Part shown: piece after piece, positions 24,101-36,400 of the stretch
How the letters are laid out: each line of letters opens with the position of its first letter
Position numbering within the stretch: position 1 is the stretch's first letter
Origin: Crambe crambe
Taxonomy: Eukaryota; Porifera; Demospongiae; Poecilosclerida; Crambeidae
Direction: 5' to 3'
Assembly: GCA_963924555.1 (NCBI GenBank)
Contig: OZ004581.1
Coordinates: 7,169,338-7,233,337 of the forward strand
DNA: 64,000 bases
Notes under the pieces: model-generated
What the model was told of the DNA's origin: nothing
The model's input: the letters and a program-made list of their open reading frames with translations, nothing else
Database searches by the model: none
Made by a program: the position numbers and the translations under genes

Positions 24101-25365
24101 AAATCATATAATCATAGTGCATACTGTGATACTGTCTTCTTTAGTCCTTCTTCATCACTTTTGTAGGGGAAAACATTAGACGTATGGCAATTAGGTGTAG
24201 AAAAACAGTTTATAATGATTTTGGTGGTTATCTCAACACCTATTATTACTTAATCACTGATGTGTTAGTTCTTCCTACGGTCAGGAGAACAATTGTAGTG
24301 TCAAACTGGTGATTTCTTTGTTTATATTTCTGCAGACCGCATAGAGCAATTGACTCTGTAATTGGAGGGGCTTACCAAGAGTGTATTCTTTCTCTTTGAA
24401 GTCTTATATTTTGTGTTTCTCCAGGTAAAAAGGGTAGGCCATTGCAGCTGAGTGGTAAAGAGCCTAATGTTGACAAGAGAGTGGATTACTACGAGGCTTG
24501 TGACCGAGGTTCCTTCGTTCCAACACTCAAGCTCCATGACAATGATGACGAACTCACCAAAATGGATCCAGAACCCATCAACCAGCACAAGTATAAGGAA
24601 GGATACTACCCTATGACATCCAATAAACATGGTGTAGCATGGATCATCAATAACAAGGTATTCGAGAAACTTGAGAACGAAAATTCACCTTCTACACGGC
24701 ACGGAACCGATCGAGATGAAGATAATCTTGTCAAAACTTTGCTTTTTCTGGGCTATCGTGTCAAGATATACCGTAATCTCAAAAGGAAAGAAACCATTGA
24801 GTTGTTCTCTCATATCGATGAGCTTTTGTTGGAGAGCAATAAGAAAGCCAAGACTAGAGTTGCAAATGACTCGTTTATCTGTTGCATACTCTCCCATGGG
24901 AAAGAAGGCAGGATTATTTGTTCAGATAGCAAGACAGTCGAGATACGGTTCATAGAAGAGATGACTGGAGACAGTGAGCTGCTGTTAGGCAAGCCAAAAA
25001 TATTCTTCATCCAAGCTTGCCAAGGTGGTAGGATAGGTGACCTCCGAGTAGAAGCAGATGCAAGTGCAGCACCTTGTGCACATACGACAGGACGCACACA
25101 CTTCTACATGTGCTATGCCACCGTTGGTGGGAACAAGTCTTATCGAGATCGCTACAAGGGGTCGTGGTTCATAACCGAAGTTTGCAGAGTGCTGTGCGAA
25201 AAAGCAACATGTACAAGTCTCCATGCCGACTTTCAGTTGCTTATCAATCAAGGTCTGGCCAATGATTACGTCTACACGGAGGAAGGCTTTGCTGGGAAGG
25301 AGTACGTGCAGACTCCAACGTGCTCCAATCAGCTCCAGAAACATGTGCACTTCTTCAACTACTAG
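18957..25365 (+). CDS. Roc-COR-like GTPase / SAM / SAM / caspase multidomain protein (5' end not found)
   Basis: Ten exons join in frame: 18957-21127, 21453-21495, 21715-21810, 21929-22060, 22245-22276, 22336-22375, 22590-22682, 22748-22885, 22948-22983, 24425-25365, together about 1240 codons. Most junctions are phase 1 and all have GT/AG ends. The order is P-loop GTPase with COR-like region, first SAM, Ser/Pro/acid-rich linkers, second SAM, caspase. Because 18957 follows an acceptor and needs one base from upstream, at least one 5' exon is missing; it may lie beyond the pogo element. By analogy with Roco proteins and apical caspases, nucleotide binding plus SAM-mediated oligomerisation could activate the protease. 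Alternatively, two genes with a cryptic boundary cannot be excluded without transcripts. Confidence 0.8.
21546..21712. repeat. (CATA)n microsatellite ending at a splice acceptor
   Basis: Some forty near-perfect ACAT/CATA units lie directly before the first SAM exon. The acceptor ACATACAG at 21707-21714 is made from the last repeat unit, so the intron lacks a normal pyrimidine tract. Met-Tyr-Val-Cys-like reading frames here are repeat artefacts. Confidence 0.95.
21715..22060 (+). CDS. First SAM domain, two exons (21715-21810, 21929-22060)
   Basis: The exon pair encodes a SAM-like fold: LSPDELSKWLLSKHVPKGDC, then GISGQLFMSLTEVKL and a final helix DTIITLQEDL. The tryptophan, the glycine-rich turn before the central helix and the LTE motif are typical of sterile alpha motif domains. 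The phase-1 intron splits the domain after the IKG turn, exactly where the second SAM is split. It likely provides self-association next to the caspase. A death-fold domain is a less good match. Confidence 0.75.
22590..22885 (+). CDS. Second SAM domain, two exons (22590-22682, 22748-22885)
   Basis: This closely resembles the first SAM: FSENLSAAELALWLQSKHV, then SGISGRLFMSLTEEKLERYE and DTILTLQEEM. Same intron position and phase as the first. The two are therefore a tandem duplication of an exon pair, with the linker exons 22245-22276 and 22336-22375 between them. A short exon at 22948-22983 links to the caspase. Confidence 0.75.
23130..24345. repeat. Tandem repeat array, about 210-250 bp units, in the caspase-gene intron
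   Basis: Units begin with TACATTTCTGCTCA-like text at about 23150, 23402, 23650, 23878 and 24087, with a partial unit near 24320. Each contains ATAATCATAGT, GACACTTCTTTAGTCCTTCT, GGGGAAAACATTAAACGTAT and GATTTTGGTGGTTAT in the same order. Small deletions explain the varying length. The whole array lies in the intron before the caspase exon. Confidence 0.9.
24425..25365 (+). CDS. Caspase catalytic exon, apparently active
   Basis: One exon holds the whole p20/p10 region. The catalytic histidine is in SHGKEG (codon 24895-24897) and the catalytic cysteine in QACQGG (codon 25018-25020). The residues that give P1-aspartate specificity have counterparts: the arginine of RHGTDRDEDNL, the glutamine of QACQG, and the arginine of KSYRDRYKGSWF. 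The linker contains VEADASAAP, a possible self-cleavage site between large and small subunits. The small-subunit signature CYATVGG and GSWFITEVCRVL is intact. It is a cysteine protease expected to cut after aspartate. No CARD or DED is seen; SAM domains take the usual prodomain place. Confidence 0.92.
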
Positions 25366-26029
25366 CACACACAATGGCACTACTACTTACTAATTTAAGC
25401 TGCAGCTAGCTATAACTTTATATAGTGATTGAAAGTTCTTTTATGAAAAAGTGTACTTGTGCCATGTAGCTAAATTAATTAAAGTTTCGTTATAATAATA
25501 ATCATGTGCCATGTATACATGTACCATTGATAAGGGTAGACCCTACTAGCTAGTTATGTGACTTGATTGTGTGTAGTATTGAGATATAGCTAGGGGTAAC
25601 AACCTGAATCCAACCATGCATCCTAGAAATATTGGAGGAAGATAGGTAGCTGGCCAAAAACTATATGCCTTTTTCTGAGGAACCATGTGCACACATTCAG
25701 CTGGGGAGGCAGTGTGGCTTTATAAAGGAATGAATTCACACTATTGTGAAAAATGATGTACATATACCCAGTACCAGTTGATATAACCATTATACTACTG
25801 CTTGGTATGCTCAGTGTAACATGCCATTATTCATATTTCTGCTTTTTCTGTGTGTTTGTAGAACATCAGGTATTATCAGAGAGTGTGATAGTACTCTCTA
25901 AGGGATGGCACGGATCACCCCATTGGACTAATACTTAGTATTTTCTTTCAAATGCAAAAGTTCATGTCATAAGTTAGACATGTTATGATGAGACTTCTTA
26001 AATTCAGCTTGAAGTATGTGCAAATACCC
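25366..26029. other. Intergenic, 3' flank of the caspase gene
   Basis: AT-rich, no exon recognised. An AATTAAAG sequence lies near 25480, but no perfect AATAAA poly(A) signal was seen directly downstream. At about 25870-25940 is the dispersed hairpin CAGAGAGTGTGATAGTACTC joined to GGGATGGCAC and ACTAATACTTAGTATTTTC; the same combination is at about 6810-6855 in receptor A. Confidence 0.5.
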
Positions 26030-26745
26030 TTTATGAAACTAAATCTTCACCAGTAGTTTTTACAGGCTTTGATGGTGTTTGTGTAATTCCAGGACTCTTT
26101 TGCTTGGGGATTTTTTTAGGGTTGCTAGGTTTTCCTCTTACAATACATGTCCTACGAAACTCTTTAAAACGATTCACTAGTGAAGTAACAATGGCACCCT
26201 GATAAATATTGATCAAATTAATAACAATTAGGGTGTACATAATAATCATAAGGAGTTCCTGCCGGAGAAGACATGAATGGATATTTAGATATCACAGGTC
26301 TTGCAACATTAACATAATCATCCTTGGTAGGATAGCATTTTATGCACGAGCATAGATGAAACAATAGCGGATGACATCTTCTTTTTTTTTTACCACTAAA
26401 ATAATGCATCTGCTCGAAAATGCTTAGGCAACAAATAAGAAAGGAAGTTTGTCATAATGTCGTCCTCTTCCAAATTTATCCTTGAACTTTCTGATACAAT
26501 GCTAGAGAGTCCTAAAAGAATAAAATGAAATTGAGCTTGTAGCTAGCTATGAAACCAACAGAAGTCGAGTTAAATAGATTTAAGCAGTGATAAGCTACTG
26601 TATTTTCCCCTACCTTTACTGTAGGAAGAACTACTGCCTTCAATTTCACCTTCTTTGGAAGTATATAGGTGGCATCTAGCTCTACAAACTCTTCCCAATC
26701 CTCATCAAATAAGGTAACTTGAGAATTGACATTAAACTCTTTATG
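26030..26745 (-). pseudogene. Fragment of an unrecognised gene (beta-grasp-like start plus conserved C-terminal block)
   Basis: Minus-strand exon-like pieces: about 26745-26614 encodes LFDEDWEEFVELDATYI and ends at AAG/GTAGGG. About 26515-26396 encodes a Glu/Ser-rich stretch ending in a stop (FRADALF). About 26340-26250 encodes CYPTKDDYVNVARPVISKYP. About 26187-26035 encodes AIVTSLVNRFKEFRRTC and a Lys/Pro-rich tail. The YPT...Y...A..I...YPF followed by ..SL..RFK.FRR arrangement recalls multicopy invertebrate proteins that carry SAM domains elsewhere, but I cannot name the family. The fragment is cut upstream by a hairpin MITE at 26748, and no initiator exon is visible. Confidence 0.45.
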
Positions 26746-26747
26746 GA

Positions 26748-26850
26748 TTTAGACACCCTCAGGCCCTTAGTAGCACCCTCACTTCACTCGGGATGCTACA
26801 GCCTCGGGCCTTCGGGTGTCTATATAATTGGTCTCGTTGCCTAACTTATA
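26748..26850. mobile_element. GC-rich hairpin MITE
   Basis: It starts TTTAGACACCCTCAGGCCC and ends GTCTCGTTGCCTAAC, with an inner palindrome around CACCCTCACTTCACTCGGG. The same family is present in decayed form at 29165-29545 and in three well-preserved copies within 56108-58503. Confidence 0.7.
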
Positions 26851-27132
26851 TAAGGTAGCTAATCATTGTTTTCAAAAAAAACAACAACAACAACAACAAA
26901 AAAACAAACAAACAAAAAAAACTGGGGTGAGTTTAAGTAGTATTCCTCCCTATAATCATCTTGTGTAATTATAGGCATAAGTAGCTACGTATAAGAATAA
27001 GAATTATACATATGAAAAAAAAAACACACACTAAAAAGTAGCTTATAATCAGTAAAAATCAAAGTCATACAATCAATTTTCTATATCACGACTAATCACA
27101 GCTAATAAAAATGTAGTTAATAAGAATTTGTT

Positions 27133-27467
27133 TTACAGTGATGACTGCTGCTGCTCTGGCATTCCATCATCAAAGTGTTCATTCTCATAGGCAGCATTAT
27201 CATAAGATGCTCCTGGTGGCACTGAACTGAAATATTCCAACAGTCCGTGAATTGAAAATTAGGCAACTAGTTATTGTACGTAGTACCTGGTTGATTCCTG
27301 CTTGGACTTATCTCTTCTCACAGTAACAGCAATAACAGGAATGGCTACCACTATTGCAATAAGGATGACTAATGCCAGTGTACTACCAAAGATGGCGGCT
27401 ACTGTGTTGACATCAGCAACTGAAGGAGGAGTTGTCATCACATCCCTAATTACACCTTGAACTGAAT
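27133..27467 (-). CDS. Transmembrane and cytoplasmic exons of receptor B (27467-27287, 27226-27133)
   Basis: The TM exon begins DSVQGVIRDV and contains the helix TLALVILIAIVVAIPVIAV followed by a basic stop-transfer (RRDKSKQ). The last exon encodes SVPPGASYDNAAYENEHFDD and ends PEQQQSSL-stop (TAA at 27133-27135). YDN and YEN fit the pYxN consensus for Grb2-type SH2 domains, so phosphotyrosine signalling is possible; this is inference. Copies at 51083 and 62856 keep the frame around Ala-Ala-Tyr-Glu but lack both YxN motifs. Confidence 0.85.
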
Positions 27468-30400
27468 CTGCATAAATCACCATAAAGTTACTATAGCTAC
27501 GTACCTACCTATTATGTATGTGCATGCAGATGTTGAAAAAAATTGAATAATAATAGCACTTCATTGAATTGATAATCGAGGTACGTACTTGTCCCTAATC
27601 ATTTGCAATCTACAGTACAACATATTGTTCAAATTGTTAGTCTTGTCATCAAAGACTCAATTTTGTGGGTACTACAGTTACCTTTTTGGGGTTCTGTGGG
27701 TGGGTGCTTGTGTGGATATTAATTTTTAGCTATTTTGGAGGTCCAATAATGATAAACAAACAAATTAAACTGGAGGCTGGGGAAAATTAATTCCGTATAA
27801 TTGCCATAAATTGTAACAATAAATTCAGTATTTACTCATCATACCTATAATGGTTAGCAGCTTACCTGACATTCCTACAGATGTTATAACACTCACAGTG
27901 ATGTCATACTGAGCTCCTAGTGTGAGGTTGGTAATAATGACATGGCTCTCTGTCCAAGGAACAGTGACCATTTGTCTCCTTTCAGAGATAGCTGGACTAT
28001 ACTCAACAATGTAGTCAGCAAGCCCCTTCAACTCAACCAATGTTTGCTTGTCCCAAGTGACATTGAGTGCAGTGGAATTAATCTTAAACACCACTACATT
28101 CCGTGGTGAAGGAGGTTCTATTGAATATAGGGAAGAATTTCAAAACATCAAGTAGCATACCTTCAATTGTAAAATTGTTTTCAGCTAGAAAGTTTGAACA
28201 TCATGTACAGATTAAAGCTGTGTCTATAATGGCACACTTTTTCAAAAATTTAAACCATTTTTAGAGCTCAACGTAAGAAATTGATGGCAGGATGTATCCG
28301 AGTATAATAATAATACATGAAATGATATAGCTACATACTTCCTTCCTCAGTGAAGCAATAGAGATACTGTTGTTCACCACAGCCAGCCAAGTTGGTAGCC
28401 TTCACCCTGATCTCATAAGGAACCATACCAGCTGTGAAAGTGCATGCATGGAATAATGATAATCATGAATATATTATTATTAAGAGAATCACTCACTCAG
28501 TCCTTCCCTGAGAGATATTTCTCTCATTTTGGTATTAAAGTCTGTAATATCAACAAACACCACATCTTTAGTGCCATCTCTCTGCTGTAGTTCCTTCACT
28601 TCAACTTGATAACTAATCACTTCTTCCCTTAACTCTGTGGGTGATTCCCAGGAGAAACTAAGTTCAGATGATGATGAACTTTCATTGCAAATCAAGTTGT
28701 TTACTGGACCAGGGGCTGCAAATAATTAAGTAAACAAAAGTTTTGATTGTGGTTAAGTTACTTACTATTTGTGTTTATGAGAATAGTGGCATCATCAAAG
28801 TGATCAAAGATTCCTGCTTCTGGTATATTGAGAACAGCACGACACACATATGCACCACTGTTCCTAGAAGTAATATCATTAAAGATAAGTTGTTTAGTCC
28901 GAGGATTGACCACTGGATTGTTGCTTCCGCCAGCAGGTACTTCTTGTCCGTCAGGATCAATCCATGTAATGTTGGAGTGAGAGAAGATATTCTCTACAGT
29001 ACTAGCAGTGCAATTGAAAATCCTTGCCTCTCCACAGTTATTATCAAAGTAGGGATATCGTAATATGACAGAGATGGTAGGAGGATAGGGTGGCAATGCT
29101 GTAAGCATGTACATAAGTAGAACTGTATACTTATTACTCTCTGAGAACAATAACTCTATTATAAGATATAATTAATACGTAGACAACAAGACTGAGGGAT
29201 CTATGGTATAGAAACCTGAGGGCCCTGGGCTGTGGCAGCCCAAGTGGAGCGAGGGTACTACTAGGGGCTTTGTGAAATTGAGCAATTTGATTGAGGACTC
29301 TTGAATCACTTAGTGCCCTCTTCTTAGTGTCCTCACTCTGAGGGAATAGGCTGTTTATTACCATTGCTTGGAAATGGTACATTGCTATGGCTATGTTCTA
29401 AATTATTAGTTAGATACCTCGACTAAACCCTCGGGCACCTAGTACCAACCTCACTCTGCTTGAGCTGCAACAGCTGGGGGCCCCTCAAGTTTCTATGTTG
29501 GTCAAGGTGTCTAACTTGTTAACATAGTAATAGCAATGTATTGTTTCCAAGCAGTGGCAATAAACAGCCTAGGCCTTCAGAGTGAAGGCACTAAGTGATT
29601 CAAGAGCTCTCAAAGTAACCAATCAAATTACTCAACTTCACATAGCTAGTTCTAACTATACCACTTAACTTATTGACAGAATGATCTATTCAAAAAATAA
29701 TAATTAAATGGTATTATTTATACACAAAATATACAGCTTGTAGTAATTAAGTTTTAGCATCAATTACTGTACACCATTTCTATCCATTATAATATTATAT
29801 GTAAGCTTATGTTGCATATACTGCTATAGCTCACATTGGACAATGATCAAAACAGTCTCTTCACCTAAATCACTAGCAGCTGTAGAATTGAATCTATCAG
29901 ACTGCGGAATAATGCCAGCTCTACAAGTAAAGTTGGTACTATCCACAGTGCTTAATGGGTACACAGTGAGAGTGCTGGTGAATACCGACTGAGACTCTGA
30001 GAGAGGAGATATAAGAGCACGACTGGTGCCATTAAACAGTTGACTAGCTCCTCTTAGCCATGACAAAGAGACATTCACATCACTAGTTAGGCTAGGATCG
30101 ATGTTCACTGAGCAAGTTAGTGTGAGTGGAGTTGTAGTTCCAGCATATAAAATGTCCATTGGAGCAGTGATGGAGACAGAGGGAGTAGGAACTGTATTTA
30201 AGAGTGAAAAAGTTGTTATATAAGAATATGTATGTGCAGGTACGTATGACAGATTATATGACTGCAGGACAGATATGACTATCACATCTACTTACAACTC
30301 ACGTTTTGCAGTTGGCTGTGAGAATGGTAGTTCTAAAGTGGAGCAGTTAACAGTACATAGAACCAGTGTGAAGATCACTTCATCACTGATCAGCACATAG

Positions 30401-33400
30401 TCCAGAATATGGAGGTAAAATGTTTCAGTTCCATTTCTTGCATTTCGGTTTCTTGTTATCCACAAGTTTTCAGAAGGTAGCACAATAGTTTGATTCCCTT
30501 CATACTTCGTAGCATTCAGAGAAGAAGCAGTGTTATTCAGTATACCTTTTGTGTCTTCATATCTATAGTAGACCCATCCAGTGATGTTGGTAGATGTTCT
30601 GACTAGCAAAGATGATGCTGAGTTGGTAGTCACAGAATGAATAATTCCAACACTCACATTGTAGCTCTGGAGAGATCTGCTGCTGTATAAAGCATCAGGG
30701 TATGCTTGATAGTCATCTTGGTCATTCACAAGAAAGTCTGGTATTCCATCGTCTTCATTCGATGTATAGATCACTACATCTCTGATCAGTTCATGAATCT
30801 GCAAATCATCAAGAAGTGATAGCTTGGGGTCACCTAGTGGGTTCCTGTTTTCAAATGTAGCAGAATAACTCATAAATTCTCCACAAAGGTTTGATATCAT
30901 GTACCATCGTGCAACTGTTGTTGTGTTTGGAGCAAGGTCACCAAAATTGGTTGTCAATGATGGACTAGCTCTCTCACCTCCAATGTTAGCACCGATAATC
31001 ATGAAACTGATTAATAGTCCTCTCTCATTGTCTATAATCTCTGGTTGTGAAGACAATATCTGAAGATTGTAAGCTGTGCCATAGCCAGCGTTCTTCACAA
31101 CTACTCCAAGAGTGAATGGCACAGATGGTTCAATGGTTTCTGTAAATGGGTCATCTGCCACAACGTACCTCTCAAAGAAATAGTGAACCAGTAGGGAGGG
31201 GTCTGGCCTAACAGTGATAGGTGCTGGAGAAAGAGGCACTGTGATGTTTTCATTACCCAAGAAATAATTCAAGGAACCACCTACATTGTATATATGATCA
31301 GAATCTGGAGCAGCCTCTGAATATGGTATGATCAACCATTCAACAGCTCCTGTTCCTTCACTTGAAAGTGACCACACGCCATTAGTGTTAGCAGTGAGTG
31401 AACCAGATAACGTTGCATTACCAATTGAGAAACGGTTTGTGGATAGCTCTCCAGTGATGATATCTGTAATGATGATTTCTACACTTATTTGCTCAAGAGA
31501 CAAGTCTTCCTGGTTTTCAATCTGAAGCCTAGCTAGAAAGGCTTCCCTTGTTATTGCCAATTCCTGTTCAATCCTGATTCTGACTACGGCACAAACTCCT
31601 ACTTCATCCTCTATATTCCTGATCATATTTAATTCTCCACTGGCAAAATTGTAAGCATCGATATATGATGAAAAACCATTCCTTACTGCTATATCATTGT
31701 ATGTTTCAATATTTCGAGCAAATTCCTGAATAGTGCTGAAAGAAGCCATGTTGGATCCATCCATTGGCTCTAATCGACCATTATTCCATCCAAATAGAGT
31801 GTTATTGAGACGATGAATCATTCTTCCTACCATTTCTACAGTCGTTCCATTTGGGGGAGGAGCAGCCAAGATTGTAGAGAACTCAGTAGCTGATATTAGT
31901 GTACCTGCTTCACTTTGATCATCCATTGCAGGCTGTAGAACAGATGAAACCCACTGAGAATCACCAGTTGATATCCATACTGCATCTCCAAGCAATTCAG
32001 TACCAAGAACAATGCTCTGTTGAATTGGATACATGGCTTCGACTAGTCGATTTAGTGACCTTCCAACGTTTCGTTTGGATCGCGTTTTGCTTGTAAGGCA
32101 TGCATTGTACAAATCATTTTCATAAGCACAACTTAAAACATTAAAAATTGTGCTGTTTATTGCACATCGGGCAATGGTAAAAGCAAGTGCAACTATATCA
32201 TTACGGTTTGATACTATGTCAGGCAAACATGTTGCATGTTTGCTTCTTCTTACATATGGTATTCGCCTCAAAACAGCATTAACAATGTTACCACTTAGTG
32301 ATGGTCTTGGTAAGCACTTCAAAATGCCTGAAACACATGGATTGCAGAAGACCATTGTGGTATGTGAATAGCCTCTAAAGGAGAAACTGCCACTGCCACT
32401 GCCACTGCCACCACTTGTAGGTCGCGATGTGGAATCCACCAGAGTGCCACTGAATGGCTGGCTCAACTGAATGGTGCGAATAGTTCGTTTTTTTAACACA
32501 ACTGGAGTTCTTCGAAACTGTGGTTCATTACAAACATAACTATGCACAATATCGATTATATATATGGCCCAGGTAGCAACACTAACTATGCTTCGTTTTT
32601 GAACAGATCTTCGTGATGTATTTACCAACACAATGATGGAAGAGAGTGGTTCAAGATAACCAAGCTCTTCTATAGGAGTGGAAAACTGAAGGAATGGATG
32701 ACTTGGTAATTGTATGCCAACATTATCTGCTCTAATGAGACCATGGTTTGTTATATTCAGTTGAATGAAATTAATTAGACCAGATTCCAACTGATCAAGA
32801 TTGATTTCATTTGGAGTTACTGTTACAACTGGTATTGGAACTTCAGTCTCAAAATCTGCCTCTATGGATATTGAGTAAGTGTCTCTGATACTGATGGGAG
32901 TAACACTCCATGTATATGTCACTGTCTGTCTCCGAATAAATACAGTCATTGTAGGAGAGTTAACAGAGGTAATGATAATCTGACGATATGTTCGGTGTGA
33001 TGGTGCTTCCACAATCATCTCATAGCGATCTTCATAGATGTTGTCAAATGTTACAGTGCCATTTCCCAATTCAGTAGATTGTGTCAGTCTTATGTTGCGC
33101 TCACGGTTGATGAAAGTAACTTCTGCATTGCTCACAAGTGGTCGCCCACTTGCAAAGTACGTGTACTCATCTTCCACAACCACTGTCAAGTTCATTAGAG
33201 AATCTGAAGACACAATTAGAGAAACAGGGAGTTGAGTGTGCACCTCATTACTTGTAATGACGAGTGTAGCATCAATTCTACCAAGCCGATAACTTGCTGG
33301 GATTTGTACAAGGATGGAAAATAAAGCGGACTCTCCATTTCGCAGTCTCAAACCACCCATACTCTCATCTACATTACCTAAGCTAATGAACGAAATGATG

Positions 33401-36400
33401 TTATTATGGGGTATAATCGATCGCACATTATTAGCAGTAGCTCTGCCAACATTAGTTACGTTGAACTGAAATATTCTTGATCTTCCTTGAACAATTCTGG
33501 TATTTAGAGAAGGAGGATCTATAAGGAGACTAGGGAGGACTGGTTCAATCTGCAGATTAGAAATCAATCGAAGTGTTGTTCCTTCTATTGCTTCTACAGA
33601 TATTAAAAATAATCCATTTAGTGGTCGTGATGATATAACTCTGATATCCATGACTAGCTGTTCTCCTGGCTCCAATGTCCTATTCGATGTGGCTCCAAGG
33701 AAAATCTCAACACTTAAGTCTGTTGTATTAGGCAACACTGCAGTGGCTGAAAGTCCAGTTAAAGTTCCAGGTCCATCATTATGAATGATAGTTGCATTGT
33801 AGAATGTCATTTCAAATCCTTGTCTTGCTTCTCCATTTAGTGTAATTGTTCGTGGGATAGATTTCATTCCAAGAATTCTAAATTCCATTAGCGAATTTGA
33901 TTGTGTTAAACTTGGATGTCTTGCTCCAACTGTGTACATACCATATTCTGTTGATGGAGGACTAAAAGTGAAAGAAAAAAGGCCATTACTTGAAGTGAAG
34001 GTTTTGATGATCCTTGTTACTCCATCACAGGTGACGTCAATGCACACAGGCACGATGCCTGTTAGAGCTCCTTCCACAACGCTATTAGTAGCATACTCAA
34101 CATATCCAGTGAGTACTATAGGTTGGGCATATGGGAAAATTCTTGGAGAGAGATGTAATAAGGATGCATTGTAGCCAGGAATAACCTCTAAGGTCCATTC
34201 AACTTGGATACTACCAACTTGATTTTCAATTTGTATAACTACCATGTGATGCCCAGCTTGAGCCCTGTTCCACATGACTTGACCAGTATACTGATCCACA
34301 AGTAGGTTTTCAGGTCCTGATATTAATGACCATGACAGTTGTGGTGACCCCTGAGACACTCTTACTGTTGTTCTGTATTCCTGAGCTTCTAATAGAATGC
34401 TATCATTGATCAGTTCAGCAATTGGTGTGTAGATGACAGTACTACAGTTATCACCATACCATGGTGGGTTACACTGACACTCTCCAAGGAAGCAAATTCC
34501 ACGTGGGATGCTCTCATTTCTGCCACAGGCATTGGGTGGACACAAGTAATACGAACGAACAGTCTGTGAAGCATTTGCACTATTGCCACAAGCACTTGCA
34601 GTCCAGTTGCGAACAAAGTTACCAGGACAAATGAATGCAGAATCCTGGTATGAGAGCTGCAATGGAAGTCCACAAGGATTTGGGACATAAGCTGTAGCAT
34701 TATTGAGTGACGATGCTGCACTGTCGCATGGTAAAGAAACTTGAGGTAGCAGTGTCACAACTGGGGAGAATTCAAGATCGATATTTTGCACCACTTGTCC
34801 GGTATTACCTGCAATGTCTGTTGCTGTCCAAGTCCGTCCAATGGAACATCCTAGATGAGTGTCACTATATGTAACTGAAACATTTTCTGGCCTGTTATCA
34901 ACAGCCATTGCCTGACCAGTGGTCTCTGGAGTTATGTTATTGCACGTGGTACTTGTATTTTGGATTCCAAATATGCGTGGACTTTCAAAGTCTGTCTGCC
35001 ATGAGTAGGACACAGTGTCTCCTGAGTTACCAATCTGGTCTGTTGCTTTTACTAGAAATGTGTAGTTGCTATGACCGCGAAGTGGTGGCGGCGTAATAAA
35101 CTGTCCCTCATTGCATGATGAGGGGCTGAGTTGCACCACATTGGGCCTAAGGAGACATTCAAATGAGCATGGCGGTTCATTACAGAAGAAAGTAAGAACA
35201 GGAGTAAGTTCATTTGACACTGGACTTGGTGCCCTTGAAATAGTAACTATTGGTGGTGTCAAATCCACCCGAAAAACATGAGTCACAGTTGCTATATTGC
35301 CAGCATCATCAGTTGCTCTGATTTCCAATCGATACAAACCTTCATTCAGGCCATAACCACTCCAATGTGCTTCAGAGCAGTTCACACTGGAGACTACCAT
35401 GCTATGCTGTAGAAAGCATTCCCATGTTACATTCTCATTACTTTCCCATGAAAAGGAGACATTAGTATTGGTCACAGCTGTATTTAGAAGAAAAATGATG
35501 GTTGGTGGAGTAATGTCCATAGTCTCGAAGGTCCAGAAGTTCTTGTCAACAACTGGTTCATTTTCTGGCCCACAACGCTCAAGTCCTTGAATAACTCCTC
35601 TTTCGAACGTAATATAAAAGTGCATCTTTTCAAAAAAAATGAAATTAGGTGTAATAGAAAGTACATCTGGGTGAATATAAGTTACTTCAGGTGACCTTGA
35701 TGCATCTATCCTATGGACTTCTTCTTCAGAATTATACTCATGGAATGTGATGTAGGCCATCAATGAAGGCCTTTCAATATCATTGTCAAACCTAATGTGC
35801 CATGTTGTGTTGGACGGGTGGACAAGCTGATGATTAGGCATTGCTGTTGATGGAATTGGTGCAGGTGGAAAATACCCTGGTAAAAGGTTGATGCAAGTCT
35901 GATCACTCGAGAGTCGATCAGACTTCACAGCTGTGAAGCAGAACAAGTGAGTCTGGTTCTGCTGGTTGATAGATGGTGTCCATGTAATATTTCTAACATA
36001 GTAATTGTTTGAGTTTGAGATTCGTGTTAGCTGTCCAACTATGGTGCCAAGTGGTGGCAATGTTTGAATCTCCACAATGGATGTATCAGAGCTACCACTG
36101 TCTGCTATTAATTGTGTCCTGAATGTTGTTCCTGGAGGAATAGCCACACACGAACCATGTGGTAAGGTCGGGTGGATAAATGTAGGCTTTTGGGAACAAG
36201 ATTGTGTCATAGATTGATCCACAAGAACAAGAAATTGAAGTGCAACACTGCTGAGTGGTTCTGTCGATCCAGGAGTGAAATCTTCTATCATTACAGCAAC
36301 CCCCCAATATCTGGCCCCCCTTGTAGCCTCATAATATATTATACATGTATCATTATACAACATAGCTCCTGGAAAGGCACCCTGTAAGTAACAAATGCTT

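Noticed and set aside
23130-24345. CRISPR-like regular spacing of repeats
   Set aside because: Units of 210-250 bp are similar throughout their length, without short repeats and unique spacers, and lie in an intron of an animal gene.
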